Assembly: GCF_038396755.1 (NCBI RefSeq)
Contig: NZ_CP149822.1
Span: 3,720,001-3,784,000 of the forward strand
Direction: 5' to 3'
Source of the DNA: Chitinophaga pollutisoli
GTDB taxonomy: Bacteria > Bacteroidota > Bacteroidia > Chitinophagales > Chitinophagaceae
Length of the DNA stretch: 64,000 nucleotides
Each line of letters opens with the position of its first letter. Positions within the stretch are counted from its first letter, which is position 1. The notes beneath the pieces are model-generated. The model saw nothing but the letters and a program-made list of their open reading frames with translations, searched no databases and was not told where the DNA came from. Positions 1-8,750 of this stretch are shown here, piece after piece. Position numbers and translations under genes: made by a program.

Positions 1-98
1 TCAAACTGAAATATGAAGACAAATACCAATACTGGCCCATTCCGCAAACAGAAATCGACCGGAATGCGCCTGCATTGAAACAGAACCCGGATTACTGA
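1..98 (+). CDS. SusD/RagB-family outer-membrane lipoprotein, C-terminal end only
   Basis: An open frame enters from the left edge (codons in phase from base 3) and stops at TGA 96-98. The last residues include YWPIPQTEIDRNPA-like text (observed: WPIPQTEIDRNAPALKQNPDY minus its start), which is the typical C-terminus of SusD/RagB nutrient-binding lipoproteins, where PIPxxEIxxNPxLxQNPGY is common. SusD proteins sit on the cell surface with a SusC TonB-dependent porin and bind glycans. Only about 31 codons are visible, so the substrate cannot be judged. The aldo/keto reductase and mutarotase downstream suggest a deoxysugar-related locus. Confidence 0.8.
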   Translation, partial: KLKYEDKYQYWPIPQTEIDRNAPALKQNPDY

Positions 99-118
99 TC
101 CACTCGTGCTACTCCTCT

Positions 119-1141
119 ATGTATAAATTGAAATTTCCGGAGATCATCTTCGGAACCAGCGGCCTGGGAAACCTTTACGAAGCATGGCCACAAAGCGTCA
201 AGATGGAAGTCATCGGCGAATGCGTGCTACATGCGCCGGGGCCGTTGGTTTTTGATTCCGCCGGGAAGTACGGCGCGGGCATGGCGCTTGAAACGCTCGG
301 GGCCGGACTGAAAGCCGCCGGCGTGGCGCCGCGCGATGTCGTCATCAGCAACAAACTAGGTTGGCTGCGAACACCGCTGCAAACACCGGAACCAACTTTC
401 GAGCCGGGCGTGTGGAAAAACCTGCAGCACGACGCGGTGCAATCCATCAGCTACGATGGCATCCTGGCCTGCTATGAACAAGGGGACAAGCTGTTGGGGG
501 ATTACCGGGCCAACTGGGTATCTATTCACGATCCCGATGAATATCTTGCCGCGGCGCCGACGCTCCAGGAAAAGACGGAACGCTTCCGCGACATTTTGGG
601 CGCCTGCGCTGCGCTGCAGGAATTAAAGCGGGAAGGAAAGGTGACAGCGGTGGGTATCGGCGCCAAAGACTGGACGGTTATCCGGGAAATATGCCGCCAT
701 ACAACACCCGATTGGGTGATGATTGCAAATAGCATGACGATGCATTCCCATCCCGGAAGCCTCGTGGAATTCTTGCTGCAGCTGCAGGAAATGGGGGTCG
801 CCATCATCAATGCGGCGGTTTTCAACGGCGGATTCCTTACCGGCCTGGATTATTACAATTATCAACCCGTTGCTGCGATAACCCATCCGCAACTTTTCCG
901 CTGGCGCAAATGGTTGTACGCGGTCTGCGATAAGTTTGATGTAAGCCCCGCCGCGGCCTGCATCGCTTTTGCGAAAAGGGCGCCAGGCGTTCAGAGCATC
1001 GCGCTGAATATAAGCCGCCGCCATAGCGCGAAGCACCATGCCGCTACAGCCCAAACCCAGATCCCCCTTGCATTCTGGCAACAGCTGGTGGCGCAGGGCT
1101 TGATCGATGCGGGATTCGCGGAAACCTATCTTTACGAATAG
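119..1141 (+). CDS. Aldo/keto reductase, probable deoxysugar (L-fucose/aldose) dehydrogenase
   Basis: A 340-residue protein with the aldo/keto reductase TIM-barrel pattern. The N-terminal strand carries FGTSGLGN (residues 11-18), and FDSAGKYG (45-52) supplies the family's catalytic Asp46 and Tyr51. The family uses NAD(P)H to interconvert sugar aldehydes or lactols with alcohols or lactones in the cytoplasm. It starts 20 bp after the SusD gene and is followed 9 bp later by a mutarotase, so the three probably form one operon. That context favours an L-fucose or D-threo-aldose dehydrogenase role, which is inference; the exact substrate is not readable from the sequence. Confidence 0.8.
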   Translation: MYKLKFPEIIFGTSGLGNLYEAWPQSVKMEVIGECVLHAPGPLVFDSAGKYGAGMALETLGAGLKAAGVAPRDVVISNKLGWLRTPLQTPEPTFEPGVWKNLQHDAVQSISYDGILACYEQGDKLLGDYRANWVSIHDPDEYLAAAPTLQEKTERFRDILGACAALQELKREGKVTAVGIGAKDWTVIREICRHTTPDWVMIANSMTMHSHPGSLVEFLLQLQEMGVAIINAAVFNGGFLTGLDYYNYQPVAAITHPQLFRWRKWLYAVCDKFDVSPAAACIAFAKRAPGVQSIALNISRRHSAKHHAATAQTQIPLAFWQQLVAQGLIDAGFAETYLYE

Positions 1142-1150
1142 CTATCGCAT

Positions 1151-1486
1151 ATGAAAAGACACTGTTTTGCCCTCGATCTGAAGAATGATCCGCAATTGAT
1201 CGCCGAATACGAGCACTGGCACAAAAACGAAAACGGTTGGCCGGAGGTCCGCAAAAGCATCCTCGACGCCGGCATTTACGACATGCAAATCTACCGCACC
1301 GGTAACCGCCTGTTCATGATCATGGAAACGGCCGACGATTACCGGAGCGAAGAAAAAGCCGCCCTGGACGCCGCCAATCCGAAAGTCCAGGAATGGGAAA
1401 TGCTGATGTGGAAATACCAGCAACCCCTGCCCTGGGCTACCGGCAACGAGAAATGGGTGGGGATGGAACAGATTTACCAGCTTTAG
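1151..1486 (+). CDS. L-rhamnose/L-fucose-type mutarotase (RhaM family)
   Basis: A 111-residue protein of the small ferredoxin-like RhaM/DUF718 family, which interconverts alpha and beta anomers of deoxysugars. Family features seen are the N-terminal Arg-His pair (MKRHCFALDLK), the Tyr-His-Trp segment near residues 18-21 (YEHWH), and the GIYDMQIYRTGNRLFMIME core in mid-protein. Length is typical of the family (about 105-115 residues). It lies directly after the aldo/keto reductase, so a rhamnose- or fucose-processing module is likely. Which sugar is used cannot be decided here. Confidence 0.82.
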   Translation: MKRHCFALDLKNDPQLIAEYEHWHKNENGWPEVRKSILDAGIYDMQIYRTGNRLFMIMETADDYRSEEKAALDAANPKVQEWEMLMWKYQQPLPWATGNEKWVGMEQIYQL

Positions 1487-1576
1487 TAACGTGGATACGA
1501 TAACGTCCGAAAGTGAAACCCCCTCACCGATTCCGGCCGGGGGCTTTCTTTTGCTCCGTTGTGGAGGCTGAAAAGA

Positions 1577-1606
1577 AAAATCCCCCCGGAATTGCGGGGG
1601 GATTTT
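1577..1606. terminator. Bidirectional terminator between mutarotase and lipoprotein genes
   Basis: An 11-bp stem, AAAATCCCCCC (1577-1587) pairing with GGGGGGATTTT (1596-1606), has an 8-base loop and A/T runs on both sides. It serves the convergent mutarotase and lipoprotein genes. A second, weaker C-run/G-run pairing followed by CTTTCTTTT lies at about 1518-1557. Confidence 0.8.
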
Positions 1607-1609
1607 CTA

Positions 1610-2134
1610 TTATGGTATGGCGGGCGATGTGGCCACCCTGTATTTGACTTTAAAATAACCGTGCGTGATGGTGTGTATGGTTCCCAGATCCATCGACACT
1701 GCCGATCCGAGGAATTCGCCTTCCACGAGGTCGCCTGAAACACGGTGAACGGTGACCGACCATGTGCCGGAAGATTCGTCGGCTTTGAGGAAATCCCTTG
1801 AGGGAAATCTTTCCATGGTGAATGCGTTGCCGGGCTGGGCGTTGGTATAAACGCCGGGCACAAGCTTTTCGTTATGCGCCAGCACGTGGATATAGACAAC
1901 GTCTTTTGTCTTTGTTGCGCCCTGGATGAGCAACTGGGCCTTGTCGTTCGTGGGGTCGGTGTCGGTTATATCCCCGGGTGAGTAATAGGCCAGGTTTGTT
2001 TGTTCGGACAGTATGACTTCGTTGTTCATCCGGAAGGAGATGAACCGGCGCTCGGGTTCCTCGGTTTCGGAGCTGCAACCCGTGCAGAAAAGCAAGGTGG
2101 CGAGCAACGCGAGGGTGATGGAACGGAGGGGCAT
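1610..2134 (-). CDS. Hypothetical lipoprotein
   Basis: A 174-residue protein with a lipoprotein signal peptide: hydrophobic residues 5-17 and lipobox FCTGC with Cys20. The residues after the cysteine (SSETEEPE) are acid-rich, as in Bacteroidota surface lipoprotein export signals. The rest looks beta-rich and matches no family I recognise. It starts 13 bp after the OPT transporter stop codon, so it is probably co-transcribed with that gene, but a role in peptide uptake is only a guess. Confidence 0.7.
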   Translation of the reverse strand: MPLRSITLALLATLLFCTGCSSETEEPERRFISFRMNNEVILSEQTNLAYYSPGDITDTDPTNDKAQLLIQGATKTKDVVYIHVLAHNEKLVPGVYTNAQPGNAFTMERFPSRDFLKADESSGTWSVTVHRVSGDLVEGEFLGSAVSMDLGTIHTITHGYFKVKYRVATSPAIP

Positions 2135-2147
2135 AGGAGGTTAAAAT

Positions 2148-4214
2148 TTATAGTTTATCAATAGAAACTTGTTTCTGGCGGCCGATGCGGTACAGCATAT
2201 AGCCCATGGCGCCGAAGAACAATACTCCCAGCAGCTGGTACCCGCCTGCGCCGAGCGCCCGCTGGAGCCCTTCGTGCGCGCTCACTTTGGCGAGCGTTGC
2301 CGAAATATTGTCGTTCACGGAAAGGATCGCAACAATCACCCCGGCTACCGCGCCTCCTGCCACGAGCCCCGTGGCAAAGAGGTTGCCCTTGCCGAGTTCT
2401 TCTTCTTCAGCGGAAAGCTGGATGCCGGAGCGTTTCTGCCTCCAATCTACCAGCCCGCGGATGGCGCCGCCGATAAAGATTGGCAATGTGGTGGAAAGCG
2501 GAAGGTAAGCGCCTACTGCAAAAGAGAGGGATTTTACGCCGCAGAGTTCCAGGGTGATAGCGATGAAAACGCCGACCAGTACAAACTGCCAGTCGAGATC
2601 CCCGCCGAGGATTCCTTTGATGAGCGTGGCCATGAGCGTTGCCTGGGGCGCAGCATAGGTGGGGGATCCGATGGCGTGGGTGATGCCCTGGTCCATCATG
2701 GCTTTGGTGGGCGTGTCTAGGTAGTGGACCGTCCAACCGATCACCAGCGACGAAACGATGGCGCCAACGAACAGCGCGATCTGCTGGTTGCGCGGCGTAG
2801 CGCCCACGATGTACCCGGATTTGAGGTCCTGAGAGGTAGCGCCGGCATTGGCAGCCGCGATGCAGATCATTCCACCCACCACAAGGGCCATGGGCTCATA
2901 TACTTTGCCCGTCCAGCCAACGGCGATGAAGATCAGGCAGGTGCCCATGATAGTGGCGATAGTCATCCCGGAAATGGGGTTGTTGCTGGAGCCGATCAGC
3001 CCCACGATGCGGGAGCTCACCGTGACGAAGAACGCGCCGAAAATCACCACCAGCAGGCCTACCAGCAACTTATTAAGGATGGATTCACCCGGCAGCTGGG
3101 GCAGGAACGCCATGAGGAGTACCAGCACGATGCTGCCAATGATAACATATTTGAAAGAGATGTCTTTTTCGGTACGGGGTACGTTGCCGGTTTCGCCTTT
3201 CTCTTTCAGGGAGCCAAGGCTGTCTTTGAAAGAAGAAATGATGGTGGGAATGGTTTTGAGCAGGGTGATGAAACCGCCCGCCGCCACCGCGCCCGCGCCG
3301 ATTTGTTTAACGTAGGCCTGGTAGATGGCCAGTGACCAGTCGTTAAATGTATGCGTGGAGGGATCCCATGCGCCGGGCCCGCCAGGCGTCTGGAGATTCG
3401 CCAGCATGCCGAGTTTTACGAGCTGGGCGGCTACGATGTCGCCGGGGATGAGGGAGGCCAGCAAGGGGATGAGGCAAAGCCACGCCAGTACGCCGCCAGC
3501 CACGAGCACGCCTGCGATTTTAGGCCCGATGATATAGCCTACGCCCAGGTATTCCGGCGTGATCTCACCGGAAACTTTGGCGGAGGGGAAAATCTTGTTG
3601 GCCTGTTTGGTCATGTACGCCGGTGTTTCCGCGATCACGTGCAGTACTTTCTGCAACATGGCATATACCAGCGCCACGCCCAGCCCGATAAAGGCCGTTT
3701 TGGCGAAGGTGCCGCCCTTTTCGCCCGCCTTCAGTACCGAAGCGCAGGCCGTTCCCTCGGGATAAGGCAGGGTTTCGTGCTCTTTTACGATGAGCGACCG
3801 CCGGAGGGGGATCATCATCAGCGTTCCCAGCAAACCGCCGAAAATGGCCAGCACGAGGATGGTAAGGTAATCGAAATACTTTTCGCCGCTGCTGATGCCG
3901 CCTTCGCCGGCGGAAAGGAAGAGGAACCCCGGCAAGGTGAACACCACGCCCGCCGCTATGGATTCGCCCGCGGAGCCGGTGGTCTGGATGATATTATTCT
4001 CCAGGATAGTGGTTTTGAAGAACTTCCGGCCCAAAGTAATGGCGATTACCGCGATAGGGATGGATGCCGATACCGTAAGGCCGGCCTTGAGCGCCAGGTA
4101 AACAGTAGCGGCGCCGAAGATGATGCCGGCCAGGCAACCCAGGAGGATCGACTTGAGCGTCAGCTCCTTCATCTTCATTTCCGGGGCTACGAAAGGTTTG
4201 AATTTCGACGACAT
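2148..4214 (-). CDS. OPT-family oligopeptide transporter
   Basis: A 688-residue polytopic inner-membrane protein with roughly 14-16 hydrophobic segments. The N-terminal region has the OPT-family signature style 'ELTLKSILLG...GAATVYLALKAGLTVSASIP', and the centre has repeated GGxxGT and NNP motifs. OPT proteins import oligopeptides or metal chelates by proton symport. Gene order on the minus strand is POT transporter, terminator, this gene, lipoprotein. Two unrelated families of peptide importer side by side suggest a peptide-scavenging locus. Confidence 0.88.
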   Translation of the reverse strand: MSSKFKPFVAPEMKMKELTLKSILLGCLAGIIFGAATVYLALKAGLTVSASIPIAVIAITLGRKFFKTTILENNIIQTTGSAGESIAAGVVFTLPGFLFLSAGEGGISSGEKYFDYLTILVLAIFGGLLGTLMMIPLRRSLIVKEHETLPYPEGTACASVLKAGEKGGTFAKTAFIGLGVALVYAMLQKVLHVIAETPAYMTKQANKIFPSAKVSGEITPEYLGVGYIIGPKIAGVLVAGGVLAWLCLIPLLASLIPGDIVAAQLVKLGMLANLQTPGGPGAWDPSTHTFNDWSLAIYQAYVKQIGAGAVAAGGFITLLKTIPTIISSFKDSLGSLKEKGETGNVPRTEKDISFKYVIIGSIVLVLLMAFLPQLPGESILNKLLVGLLVVIFGAFFVTVSSRIVGLIGSSNNPISGMTIATIMGTCLIFIAVGWTGKVYEPMALVVGGMICIAAANAGATSQDLKSGYIVGATPRNQQIALFVGAIVSSLVIGWTVHYLDTPTKAMMDQGITHAIGSPTYAAPQATLMATLIKGILGGDLDWQFVLVGVFIAITLELCGVKSLSFAVGAYLPLSTTLPIFIGGAIRGLVDWRQKRSGIQLSAEEEELGKGNLFATGLVAGGAVAGVIVAILSVNDNISATLAKVSAHEGLQRALGAGGYQLLGVLFFGAMGYMLYRIGRQKQVSIDKL

Positions 4215-4271
4215 AAGCAGTTGTTGGTTATTGCAAAGGCTAAATATAGGATTTTATCGTGTTGTGTAAAT

Positions 4272-4309
4272 AAAAAGCATGCAGGGCCGGAGGGCGCTGC
4301 ATGCTTTTT
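4272..4309 (-). terminator. Terminator of the POT transporter gene
   Basis: AAAAAGCATGCAG (4272-4284) pairs with CTGCATGCTTTTT (4297-4309) around a 12-base loop, giving a 13-bp stem ending in a U-run on the minus strand. It separates the POT gene (stop at 4331) from the OPT gene (start at 4214), so the two are probably separate transcription units. Confidence 0.8.
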
Positions 4310-4330
4310 TATCAACTGGAGATGGCACGG

Positions 4331-6034
4331 TTACGCCGCCGCCATCATTTTTTGCAGTTTTTTGGTCAGCAGGAACAGGATAAGCGCCGCCACGCCCGAC
4401 ATGCCCACGAACAGCATGAAGAACTCATACAGGTTGCTCATATGGTAGCCCAGGAAAACAGTGGTTTTGCCATCGGGGTACAGTGCGCTGAGCTCACCGG
4501 CTAATTTATTGGCGATGGCGTTGGCCAGGAACCAAACAGCCATGAGCAGCGAAGCGAATTTGGCGGGCGCCAGTTTGTTCACCAGTGCCAGGCCGATGGG
4601 CGAGAGGCAAAGCTCGCCCCAGGTATGCAGGGCGTACATGCCGATCAGGTACATCATGGTCACTTTCACGCCCGGCGCCACATCTTTCACGCCAAAAGCG
4701 ATAACCAGGTAACCAATGGAAAGCAGCAGCAGGCCAATCGCCATTTTGGTGGGGGATGAAGGCTCGTATTTGCCCAGTTTCAGCCAAAGGAAAGCGAATA
4801 CCGGTGCAAAGGTTACCACGAAGATCGAGTTGAGCGACTGGAAGGTGGAAGCGGGGATCTCGTTCAGGAAGATCGTGGACTGGCCTTTCACCAGGAAACC
4901 GATATTGACATACACCAGGTACCCGATACAGGCGGCCAGCAGGATGTAAATGATGTATCGAACGCCCGGGGGATCGTTTTGCAGGTGCTTACGCGCGCCC
5001 ATATAAGCTTTGGCCAGCAGATAGATCAGTGCGGCGGAAAGCGCCGAAATTAGCCATACCGGGATATTCCAGTTGAGCATACGGTTGGTTTGCTCGTCGG
5101 CGAAGAAGGTCAGCGAAGCGCCGGCCTGCTCAAAGGCGGACCAGAAGAAAATCACGAAGAAGGCGACGATGAAGATCACGAGGATCCTGGTTTTTTCGCC
5201 CTTGGTAAGTTTCTTGTCGGAGAAAATCATGTACCCGATCGCCAGAACGGCTATAAGCAGGAGATAGGTGATGAACGGAACGATCCGCGCATCTGTATAC
5301 AGCATGCCGATCATGGCGGCAGACATGACGAACAGACCAATGTAAGTCAGAATGGCTTTGCCTTCCTTGGCGTCTGCCGGGCGGACACCGAGCGGGGAGC
5401 CGTCCGGGCGGCGGATGTAGAAGTCTTTCAGCCACTGGAAAACGATCACGCTGAGCAGCATGGCGATACCGGCGGCGAGGAAGGACCATTTGAAGTCGGT
5501 GGGGTCGCCGGTGTCGCCTACGGCGCCGCAGATGGCGGGGCCGAGGGCTCCGCCCACGTTGATTCCCATGTAGAAGATGGTGTAGGCCGCATCGATCCGG
5601 CGGTCGCCTTCAGGATACAATTGCCCTACCATCGAGGAGATATTGGGTTTGAAGAACCCGTTGCCTGCGATCATGAAGCCGAGGCCGGAGAAGAAGAGGA
5701 AGGTGGAAAGTTGTGGCGATGAAGTGTAAACGGATGCGCACCCGAACAGGAGGAATTCGCCCAGCGCCATCAGGAGGCCGCCGATGATGATGGATTTGCG
5801 GTTGCCCCAGTAGCGGTCGGCTACGAAGCCGCCGATGAGGGGAGTAAGGTACACGAGGCTGGTATAGCTGCCGTAAAGGCTGGAAGCGAACGCTTTATCG
5901 AAAGCGAGCGCTTTGGTCAGGAACAGCACGAGGATGGCGCGCATCCCGTAATAGTTGAACCTTTCCCACATTTCCGTTGCAAACAACACATACAACCCCT
6001 TTGGGTGCCCGGTTTGAGGAGCCCGTTGATTCAT
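4331..6034 (-). CDS. POT/PTR2-family proton-dependent peptide transporter
   Basis: A 567-residue MFS protein of the POT (PTR2) family. TM1 carries the diagnostic proton-coupling motif ExxERFxYYG (E21-M-W-E24-R25-F26-N-Y-Y-G30), and there is a second PTR2-like stretch FYMGINVGG in mid-protein. POT proteins import di- and tripeptides with protons. Length and about 14 hydrophobic segments fit bacterial members. It is followed by its own terminator and then by the OPT transporter gene. Confidence 0.92.
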   Translation of the reverse strand: MNQRAPQTGHPKGLYVLFATEMWERFNYYGMRAILVLFLTKALAFDKAFASSLYGSYTSLVYLTPLIGGFVADRYWGNRKSIIIGGLLMALGEFLLFGCASVYTSSPQLSTFLFFSGLGFMIAGNGFFKPNISSMVGQLYPEGDRRIDAAYTIFYMGINVGGALGPAICGAVGDTGDPTDFKWSFLAAGIAMLLSVIVFQWLKDFYIRRPDGSPLGVRPADAKEGKAILTYIGLFVMSAAMIGMLYTDARIVPFITYLLLIAVLAIGYMIFSDKKLTKGEKTRILVIFIVAFFVIFFWSAFEQAGASLTFFADEQTNRMLNWNIPVWLISALSAALIYLLAKAYMGARKHLQNDPPGVRYIIYILLAACIGYLVYVNIGFLVKGQSTIFLNEIPASTFQSLNSIFVVTFAPVFAFLWLKLGKYEPSSPTKMAIGLLLLSIGYLVIAFGVKDVAPGVKVTMMYLIGMYALHTWGELCLSPIGLALVNKLAPAKFASLLMAVWFLANAIANKLAGELSALYPDGKTTVFLGYHMSNLYEFFMLFVGMSGVAALILFLLTKKLQKMMAAA

Positions 6035-6226
6035 AAATGGTCAGTTTAGATTTGCTTTCTTGACGATATTACAGTTTCTGAATACAGTTACTTGCTAAAA
6101 ATAGGCGGAAAGATAAAGAAATTCGGTAGAACACGTCCAAAAACCGGTTTTTTTGACCTTACTTTGCAAAAATTTCCGCGCGCAACGCAAACGGATCTCC
6201 TCGAATATTTTACGTCTCAATCCATT

Positions 6227-7504
6227 ATGAACATTTTACTGTTAGGTAGCGGTGGCCGGGAGCATGCCCTGGCCTGGAAAATGGCTCAAAGTCCTGCATG
6301 TACGAAGCTTTACATCGCCCCGGGCAATGCGGGAACTCCTGCCTATGGCGAGAACGTCCATCTTTCCGTCTCTGATTTCGAAGGTATCAAAGCCTTCTGC
6401 ATCGATAAAAAAATAGACCTGCTGCTGCCCGGCTCCGAAGAGCCCCTGGTACTGGGCGTTTTCGACTTCTTCGCGAACGATCCCGCCCTGCAGCACATTC
6501 CCGTGATCGGCCCCTCCCAATCGGGCGCCCGGCTCGAAGGCTCCAAAGCCTTCGCCAAGGAGTTCATGCTCCGGCATAATATCCCCACCGCCGCTTACCG
6601 CGAGTTCAGCGAAGCCAATTTCGAAGAAGGCCTCGCCTATCTCAGCGAACATTCCCTCCCCATCGTGCTCAAGGCCGACGGCCTCGCGCTGGGCAAGGGC
6701 GTGGTGATCTCTTCCCTCCACGAAGAAGCGATCGCGGAATACACGGAAATGATCAAATCCGCCAAATTCGGCGACGCCAGCAAGAAAGTTGTGGTGGAAC
6801 AGTTCCTCACCGGCATCGAGCTCTCCGTTTTCGCGCTGAGCGACGGCAAGAACTACGTACTGCTGCCGTCCGCCAAGGATTATAAGCGCATCGGCGAAGG
6901 AGATACCGGCCTCAATACCGGCGGCATGGGCGCTATTTCGCCCGTTCCTTTTGCAGACGCAGCTTTCATGAAGAAAGTGGAAGACCGGGTGGTGCGCCCC
7001 ACCGTGGCCGGACTGGCCGCTGAAGGCATCGTGTACCAGGGATTCATCTTCTTCGGCCTCATCAACGTGGAAGGCGAGCCCTTCGTGATCGAATACAACT
7101 GCCGCATGGGCGACCCGGAAACGGAAGTGGTGATGCCCCGCCTGCAGAACGACCTGCTGGAGCTGTTCTCCGCAGTGAAAGGGCAGAATCTCGATAAGGT
7201 AACGGTTTCGGAAGATCCGAGAGCCGCCGCCACCGTGATGCTCGTGAGCGGAGGGTACCCCGAAGCCTACGAGAAAGGCAAGGAAATCACCGGCATTCCC
7301 GCGCCCACGGCCGATCAGATCGTGTTCCAGGCAGGTACCAAAGCCGATGGCGGCAAAACGCTGACCAACGGCGGACGCGTGCTTGCTGTCACATCTTTGG
7401 CAAGCGATTTGCAGCAGGCTTTGGCGCATTCCAAAGAGACTGCCGAAAGCATTTCGTTCGGGGGCAAGTATTATCGTCGTGATATTGGATATGAATTCCG
7501 CTAA
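6227..7504 (+). CDS. purD: Phosphoribosylamine-glycine ligase (GAR synthetase)
   Basis: A 425-residue ATP-grasp enzyme of purine synthesis that joins glycine to 5-phosphoribosylamine. The protein opens with MNILLLGSGGREHALAWK, the family's N-terminal Rossmann-like start, and carries the LKADGLALGKGV ATP-binding stretch, GDTGLNTGGMGA, and NCRMGDPETEV near the metal site. An upstream in-frame ATG at 6092 would add 45 basic, unconserved residues. I chose 6227 because that start matches the family length and N-terminus. The gene stands alone between the POT transporter and mreB. Confidence 0.95.
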   Translation: MNILLLGSGGREHALAWKMAQSPACTKLYIAPGNAGTPAYGENVHLSVSDFEGIKAFCIDKKIDLLLPGSEEPLVLGVFDFFANDPALQHIPVIGPSQSGARLEGSKAFAKEFMLRHNIPTAAYREFSEANFEEGLAYLSEHSLPIVLKADGLALGKGVVISSLHEEAIAEYTEMIKSAKFGDASKKVVVEQFLTGIELSVFALSDGKNYVLLPSAKDYKRIGEGDTGLNTGGMGAISPVPFADAAFMKKVEDRVVRPTVAGLAAEGIVYQGFIFFGLINVEGEPFVIEYNCRMGDPETEVVMPRLQNDLLELFSAVKGQNLDKVTVSEDPRAAATVMLVSGGYPEAYEKGKEITGIPAPTADQIVFQAGTKADGGKTLTNGGRVLAVTSLASDLQQALAHSKETAESISFGGKYYRRDIGYEFR

Positions 7505-7639
7505 GCAATTCGTCGTACAGGGTTCACGGATAGTGAAAATATGCATATAGCATTTCTTTTATTTATTTCCGGCTAAACTCTTGAATAATCCAATAATTGC
7601 ATCGTATATTCGTTAGAATTATTCATTTTTGCATTCAAA

Positions 7640-7647
7640 TATTTTTG
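7640..7647 (+). promoter_or_regulatory. -7 promoter element of the mreB operon
   Basis: TATTTTTG matches the Bacteroidota -7 consensus TAnnTTTG exactly. It lies 13 bp upstream of the mreB start codon, in an AT-rich region after purD, so a short 5' leader of about 9 nt is predicted. Confidence 0.65.
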
Positions 7648-7660
7648 ACCGTATCAAACA

Positions 7661-8683
7661 ATGGGCTTCTTTAACTTTTTAACTCAGGAGATTGCAATAG
7701 ACCTCGGCACCGCCAATACGCTGATCATTCATAACGATCAGGTGGTGGTAGACGAACCTTCCATCGTGGCCATCGAAAGGGCCAGTGGCAAGATCGTTGC
7801 CGTGGGTAAGAAAGCAATGATGATGCACGAGAAAACGCACGAGTACCTGCGTACGATCCGTCCGCTGAAGGACGGTGTGATCGCAGACTTCAATGCGGCT
7901 GAGGGGATGCTCCGCGAGCTGATCAAGATGGTTTATCCCAAGAAGCCGTTGTTCGCCCCCAGCTGGAAGATGGTGATCTGTATCCCGTCCAGCATTACGG
8001 AGGTGGAGAAGCGCGCAGTGCGCGACTCTGCCGAGCAGGCGGGCGCCAAGGAAGTGTATCTCATTCATGAGCCGATGGCTGCGGCCCTCGGTATCGGTAT
8101 AGACGTGGAGGAGCCGGTAGGTAACATGATCATCGACATCGGAGGCGGTACCACCGGTATCTCCGTGATCGCGCTGGCGGGTATCGTGTGCGACCAGTCG
8201 ATCCGCATCGCGGGCGACGAGTTCACCGCCGACATCATGGAAGCCCTCCGCCGCTACCACTCGCTGCTGATCGGTGAGCGTACCGCAGAGCAGATCAAGA
8301 TCCAGATCGGGTCTGCGCTGAAGGAGCTCGACAATCCGCCGGACGACATTCCGGTGAACGGCCGCGACCTTGTGACCGGTATTCCCAAACAAATCATGGT
8401 ATCGTACCAGGAAATAGCCGAAGCGCTGGACAAATCGATCTTCAAGATCGAAGAAGCCATCCTGAAGGCGCTGGAAACCACGCCCCCCGAGCTGGCAGCG
8501 GATATTTACCGCCGCGGCCTGTACCTCACCGGCGGCGGGGCCCTGCTCCGAGGGCTGGACAAGCGTCTGAGCCAGAAGATCAAACTGCCCGTTCATGTGG
8601 CCGACGATCCGCTGCGCGCCGTGGTAAGAGGCACCGGTATTGCCCTGAAACACATCGGCAAGTATCCTTTCCTGATGCAATAA
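7661..8683 (+). CDS. mreB: Rod-shape-determining actin-like protein MreB
   Basis: A 340-residue bacterial actin. The N-terminus has the phosphate-1 loop IDLGTANTLI (about residues 13-22), the centre has the phosphate-2 motif IDIGGGTTGISV, and the C-terminal part has the adenosine motif LTGGGALLRGLD. MreB polymerises under the inner membrane and guides the elongation machinery. It is the first gene of mreB-mreC-mreD-PBP2-rodA. A strong hairpin follows the stop codon, which may raise MreB levels over the downstream proteins. Confidence 0.97.
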   Translation: MGFFNFLTQEIAIDLGTANTLIIHNDQVVVDEPSIVAIERASGKIVAVGKKAMMMHEKTHEYLRTIRPLKDGVIADFNAAEGMLRELIKMVYPKKPLFAPSWKMVICIPSSITEVEKRAVRDSAEQAGAKEVYLIHEPMAAALGIGIDVEEPVGNMIIDIGGGTTGISVIALAGIVCDQSIRIAGDEFTADIMEALRRYHSLLIGERTAEQIKIQIGSALKELDNPPDDIPVNGRDLVTGIPKQIMVSYQEIAEALDKSIFKIEEAILKALETTPPELAADIYRRGLYLTGGGALLRGLDKRLSQKIKLPVHVADDPLRAVVRGTGIALKHIGKYPFLMQ

Positions 8684-8691
8684 AACTAACA

Positions 8692-8722
8692 CATCCCGGC
8701 ATGCCCAAGGCATGCCGGGATG
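8692..8722 (+). terminator. Intercistronic hairpin between mreB and mreC (no U-run)
   Basis: A perfect 13-bp inverted repeat, CATCCCGGCATGC (8692-8704) and GCATGCCGGGATG (8710-8722), encloses a 5-base loop. No T-run follows, so it is unlikely to stop transcription completely. It is better read as a transcript-stabilising or partially attenuating element within the operon. Confidence 0.6.
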
Positions 8723-8750
8723 ATATCCGGAATCCTAAGACTCGTATCCA

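Noticed and set aside
4215..4260. Promoter-like TAGCCTTTG on the minus strand upstream of the OPT gene
   Set aside because: It has three bases between TA and TTTG instead of two, so it does not fit TAnnTTTG.
6092..6226. N-terminal extension of PurD from the upstream in-frame ATG
   Set aside because: The 45 extra residues are basic and unconserved; the ATG at 6227 gives the family's normal N-terminus and length.
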